Both the position numbers and the translations under genes were made by a program. From assembly GCA_016126025.1 (NCBI GenBank), contig JAEFDA010000083.1:1-8237 (forward strand): a DNA stretch of 8,237 bases, read 5' to 3'. Below, piece after piece: positions 6,267 to 8,237 of the stretch (position 1 is its first letter; every line of letters starts with the position of its first letter). Under the pieces are notes generated by a model. The model was not told the origin of the DNA. It worked only from the letters and a program-made list of their open reading frames with translations, and made no database searches. Source of the stretch: Nitrososphaerota archaeon. GTDB lineage: Archaea > Thermoproteota > Nitrososphaeria > Nitrososphaerales > Nitrosopumilaceae.

Positions 6267-6935
6267 CTAGGATTGGGCGGGGATGGCCGAGGCGTTCTCC
6301 CTGAACGCCTCCAGGCGCCCGGCCAGCTCGTCCATGCCCGCCAGAAGTATGTCGGCGGGATCCATCGCCCCGGCCGACTCCACGGTGAGCACCAGCCCCT
6401 CCTCCTCGCTGCCGGTCAGTACGGAGACGTTGGAGGCGTTCCACTTTGCGTGGTCGGTGCCCCTCCCCAGCCGGGCGTGGCACTCAACCTCGACCCTCTG
6501 GGACGGGGCCAGCTGCACTATGGGTATGTCGTCGGACACGGGCCTGACGGAGGGGTTGTCCGAGGAGATGCGGGCCGTGGTCAGGGTGGTGGTCTCGCCG
6601 GCGCTTCCCGAGTCCAGCGTGAGCAGGACCCGGCAGTTGGCGCACCCTTCCTCCCGGTCGCAGTCGCAGGCCTCCGGCGTGTTGAGCCTGCCTCGGGTCG
6701 TGATCAGCGGTATGAGGCCCAGCCGGTGGGCTAGCCCCTCGTCGGCCAGCACCGAGGTGTTCTGCACTATGTCCACTATGTCCACCGCCAGGACGGGGAC
6801 GCCGTTGAGGCATATGCGGCGGAGGGCGTTGGCGTACTGTATGGGAAAGTTGTGCAGGCGGACAGTGATCCTGTCATCGTCCCGTGACAGTACTTCCACC
6901 GAATACAACGCGGCAATGCTGCCGGTGGTATACAT
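6267..6935 (-). CDS. rpoD: DNA-directed RNA polymerase subunit D (Rpo3)
   Basis: Archaeal homologue of bacterial alpha N-terminal domain and eukaryotic RPB3; it pairs with subunit L to nucleate polymerase assembly. The product is 222 aa as drawn. Motifs: RDDDRITVRLHNFPIQYANALRRICLNGVPVLAVD (alpha motif with NALRR), LAHRLGLIPL, a Cys cluster C90-x-C92-x5-C98-x2-C101, SDNPSVRPVSDDIPIVQLAPSQRVEVECHARLGRGTDHAKW, and a C-terminal helix after VESAGAMDPADILLAGMDEL. Directly after HAKW the chain goes almost straight to the C-terminal dimerisation part. The ferredoxin-like domain with the Fe-S cysteines, present in Sulfolobus subunit D (about 265 aa), is missing. Start: ATG 6935 adds about 9 residues that family members lack; TTG 6908 gives MYSVEVLSRDDDRI, which aligns better with the Sulfolobus start as I remember it and sits about 28 bases after a TATA-like box. 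First gene of a five-gene operon. Confidence 0.95.
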   Translation of the reverse strand: MYTTGSIAALYSVEVLSRDDDRITVRLHNFPIQYANALRRICLNGVPVLAVDIVDIVQNTSVLADEGLAHRLGLIPLITTRGRLNTPEACDCDREEGCANCRVLLTLDSGSAGETTTLTTARISSDNPSVRPVSDDIPIVQLAPSQRVEVECHARLGRGTDHAKWNASNVSVLTGSEEEGLVLTVESAGAMDPADILLAGMDELAGRLEAFRENASAIPAQS

Positions 6936-6944
6936 AAAAACCTA
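6933..6944 (-). promoter_or_regulatory. TATA-like element at the rpo3 5' end
   Basis: Read on the minus strand this is TAGGTTTTTATG, followed by TATA and preceded by CCGGG. It is the only AT-rich stretch close to the start of the ribosomal/RNA polymerase operon. The ATG at 6935 lies inside it. If it is the TATA box, transcription would begin near 6908-6912, after that ATG, and translation would start at TTG 6908. Inference from spacing used by the other two promoters in this window. Confidence 0.45.
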
Positions 6945-7015
6945 CCCGGACGCCACCAGTATGGACTCAAGTCCCCAAAGCGGCCAATTCGGATGTCTAG
7001 CCGGGCCATAGGTTT
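6938..7015. repeat. Inverted repeat in the rpo3/transposase spacer
   Basis: AAACCTACCCGG at 6938-6949 is mirrored by CCGGGCCATAGGTTT at 7001-7015. The arms are identical apart from three extra bases (CCA) in the right arm and enclose about 50 bp. Each arm includes part of the TATA-like element reading outward, towards rpo3 on the left and the transposase on the right. It could be a palindromic control region or a duplicated promoter; no terminal repeat typical of IS66 was recognised. Confidence 0.5.
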
Positions 7016-7020
7016 ATTGA
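7009..7020 (+). promoter_or_regulatory. TATA-like promoter of the transposase gene
   Basis: TAGGTTTATTGA: the AT-rich core TTTATTGA (7013-7020) is centred about 27 bases before the ATG at 7043. That suits a leaderless archaeal transcript. The upstream CCGGGCCA could serve as BRE context. No Shine-Dalgarno sequence of good quality precedes the ATG beyond CCGGGG. Confidence 0.5.
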
Positions 7021-7042
7021 TCACGATATCCGCGAACCGGGG

Positions 7043-8237
7043 ATGAGCCGCAAGTCAGAGACCGCCATCCTGCGCGAGGAGCTGGCCAGGCTGGCGGTAG
7101 AGAACCGGGAACTGCGCGAGATGGCGTCCCGGCTGGAGGCCGCGTCCAGCAGGAGGGTTGCGGCCCTCGAGGCGGAGATAGACCGGCTGAGGCTGGAGAT
7201 AGCCGAACGCGACAGGAGGATGGGCAAATACGAGAACGCACACGCCCCGTCCTCGACCGGCTCGCTGTACAACGAGAGGCGCGCCGCCTTCCGGAAGAAG
7301 ATGGCGGAGGATGGATATGCCGACGAGGACGGCGATGGAGGCGGACCTGAACCGGATGGCGATGGAGACGGCGGGAAGGCGGAGGGTGAGCCGTCCCGCA
7401 GGGGGCCGCCGGCCGGACACGCAGGCATCTCCCACAAGAACAAGGCTGACCGGACGGTCGTGCTGAAGGTCTATCGGTGCGGCACGTGCGGGCGCGGCCA
7501 CCTCAGGAAGCTGCCGCCGGTCGTCAAGATGGCCTATGATTTTGCCGGCGGCAACTCCATGATAGTGGAGTGTGTCGCGTACGTGATGAAGAGGGGATCC
7601 TGCAAGAGGTGCGGAGGGATGATCACCACCGCAACGGCGCCCCTCATCCCGGGGACGTCGTTCGGGCCAGGGATACTGGGGTTCATCGAGGAGTACTATG
7701 CGGGGAGGTGCACCGACCAGACCATCTCATACTTTTTCGACGCGCTCTACGGGTTTGCCGTATCGCAGAACGCCGTCTGGAACGCGCGGAAAGCCATCAG
7801 GAACCTGCTGTCTGGAACCTACAGGGAGATCCTGGGCCACATCGCCGAGGCTCCGTTCGTGCAGTTTGACGAGGCGCCCGTCAGGATGAACGGCAAGCGG
7901 GGGTACATCTGGCTGGCGACCATCCGGGACGCCACGTACATCGTGGCCGCCCCCAGCCGGGGCGCGGCCGTCCTGGACATCCATTTCGGGAAGATCCTGG
8001 ATATCCCGGCCGTCTCGGACGGGTATGTCGTCTACGACATGCTGCCCATCCGACAGAGGTGCTGGGTGCACCTCCTGCGCGAGGCCGAATGGTACGCCAT
8101 CAGGAACGGAGAATCCGACATATCCTGCTACTACCGGCTGCTCTCCGTATACCGGGCCATCAAGGGCAGGAAGTCGGCCGGCAGCTCCGAGTGCCTCTCC
8201 CTGGAGAGGGCCGTCCTGGAGATAGCATCATCCTACC
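7043..8237 (+). CDS. IS66-family transposase (TnpC-like), 5' part, runs off the right edge
   Basis: 398 codons are visible with no stop. Order of parts: an N-terminal heptad-rich coiled coil (about residues 7-58, LREELARL, LEAEIDRLRLEIAERD); NAHAPSSTGSL, the IS66 N-x-x-x-PSS element; an acidic Gly/Asp-rich linker (about 90-117); RRGPPAGHAGISH, the IS66 G-x-x-GH-x-G element; a zinc finger Cys146-x2-Cys149 ... Cys187-x2-Cys190; and the start of the DDE nuclease. FDEAPVRMNGKRGYIWLATI carries the first Asp (276), and SDGYVVYD the second (326), followed by CWVHLLREAEW, the usual IS66 W-x-H-x-x-R. The catalytic Glu lies beyond the window. It should cut and paste DNA of its own element. No tnpA/tnpB-like small genes precede it, as they do in many IS66 elements, and no left terminal repeat was found in the 107 bp before rpo3. 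Family call firm; activity and element boundaries unknown. Confidence 0.87.
   Translation, partial: MSRKSETAILREELARLAVENRELREMASRLEAASSRRVAALEAEIDRLRLEIAERDRRMGKYENAHAPSSTGSLYNERRAAFRKKMAEDGYADEDGDGGGPEPDGDGDGGKAEGEPSRRGPPAGHAGISHKNKADRTVVLKVYRCGTCGRGHLRKLPPVVKMAYDFAGGNSMIVECVAYVMKRGSCKRCGGMITTATAPLIPGTSFGPGILGFIEEYYAGRCTDQTISYFFDALYGFAVSQNAVWNARKAIRNLLSGTYREILGHIAEAPFVQFDEAPVRMNGKRGYIWLATIRDATYIVAAPSRGAAVLDIHFGKILDIPAVSDGYVVYDMLPIRQRCWVHLLREAEWYAIRNGESDISCYYRLLSVYRAIKGRKSAGSSECLSLERAVLEIASSY

Noticed and set aside
6255..6269. TTAATATT between rpo3 and eL18 as an internal promoter
   Set aside because: It lies only about 9-18 bases before the eL18 ATG, too close for an archaeal TATA box, and includes the end of rpo3; GGAG downstream explains translation within the operon.
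6283..7011. A 242-codon plus-strand open frame opposite rpo3
   Set aside because: Ser/Arg-rich translation mirrors the minus-strand rpo3 codons; the rpo3 reading has unmistakable motifs.
1..8237. CRISPR array, defence system or secondary-metabolite cluster
   Set aside because: No regularly spaced repeats and no cas-like, nuclease-toxin or synthase genes; apart from the transposase the recognised genes are housekeeping or biosynthetic.

Overview
The window looks like chromosomal DNA from a GC-rich archaeon. It carries an archaeal RNA polymerase subunit D gene followed by eL18, uL13 and uS9, a typical archaeal gene order. AT-rich TATA-like boxes lie about 26-29 bases before start codons, as on leaderless archaeal messages. 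Third codon positions are very GC-rich, yet isoleucine is often written ATA. My best guess is a marine, sponge-associated thaumarchaeon close to Cenarchaeum symbiosum; this is recognition from memory and style, not a database match.

Layout. Positions 1-560 hold no gene I can defend: several frames are open and there is a degenerate inverted repeat (41-73 against 452-490). Positions 594-4322 (+) form a tight four-gene operon encoding two complete dehydratases of the isopropylmalate isomerase/homoaconitase family. The first is an archaeal/LysTU-type large and small subunit pair (423 and about 162 aa); the second is a bacterial-type LeuC/LeuD pair (467 and 188 aa). The junctions are a 2-nt gap (or a 4-nt overlap), a 1-nt overlap and a 4-nt overlap. 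Positions 4276-6935 (-) are a convergent operon, in transcription order rpo3/rpoD, eL18, uL13, uS9 and a sugar-phosphate nucleotidylyltransferase. Its last gene overlaps the end of the bacterial-type leuD by 47 nt, tail to tail. From 7043 (+) to the right edge there is a 5' portion of an IS66-type transposase gene, divergent from rpo3 across a 107-bp spacer that carries two mirror-image promoter-like elements.

How the genes work together. The second dehydratase pair is the textbook leucine-pathway enzyme. The first probably performs the same hydration/dehydration chemistry on another 2-alkylmalate-type substrate, most plausibly homocitrate/homoaconitate in lysine synthesis through alpha-aminoadipate. 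That would put two parallel chain-elongation steps under one promoter. The opposite operon combines transcription (Rpo3) and ribosome assembly (eL18, uL13, uS9) with a nucleotide-sugar enzyme that is translationally coupled to uS9, where many archaea have rpoN. Rpo3 is short and lacks the ferredoxin-like Fe-S domain found in Sulfolobus, although it keeps the Cys cluster of the upstream loop. I found no CRISPR array, tRNA, rRNA or convincing terminator.
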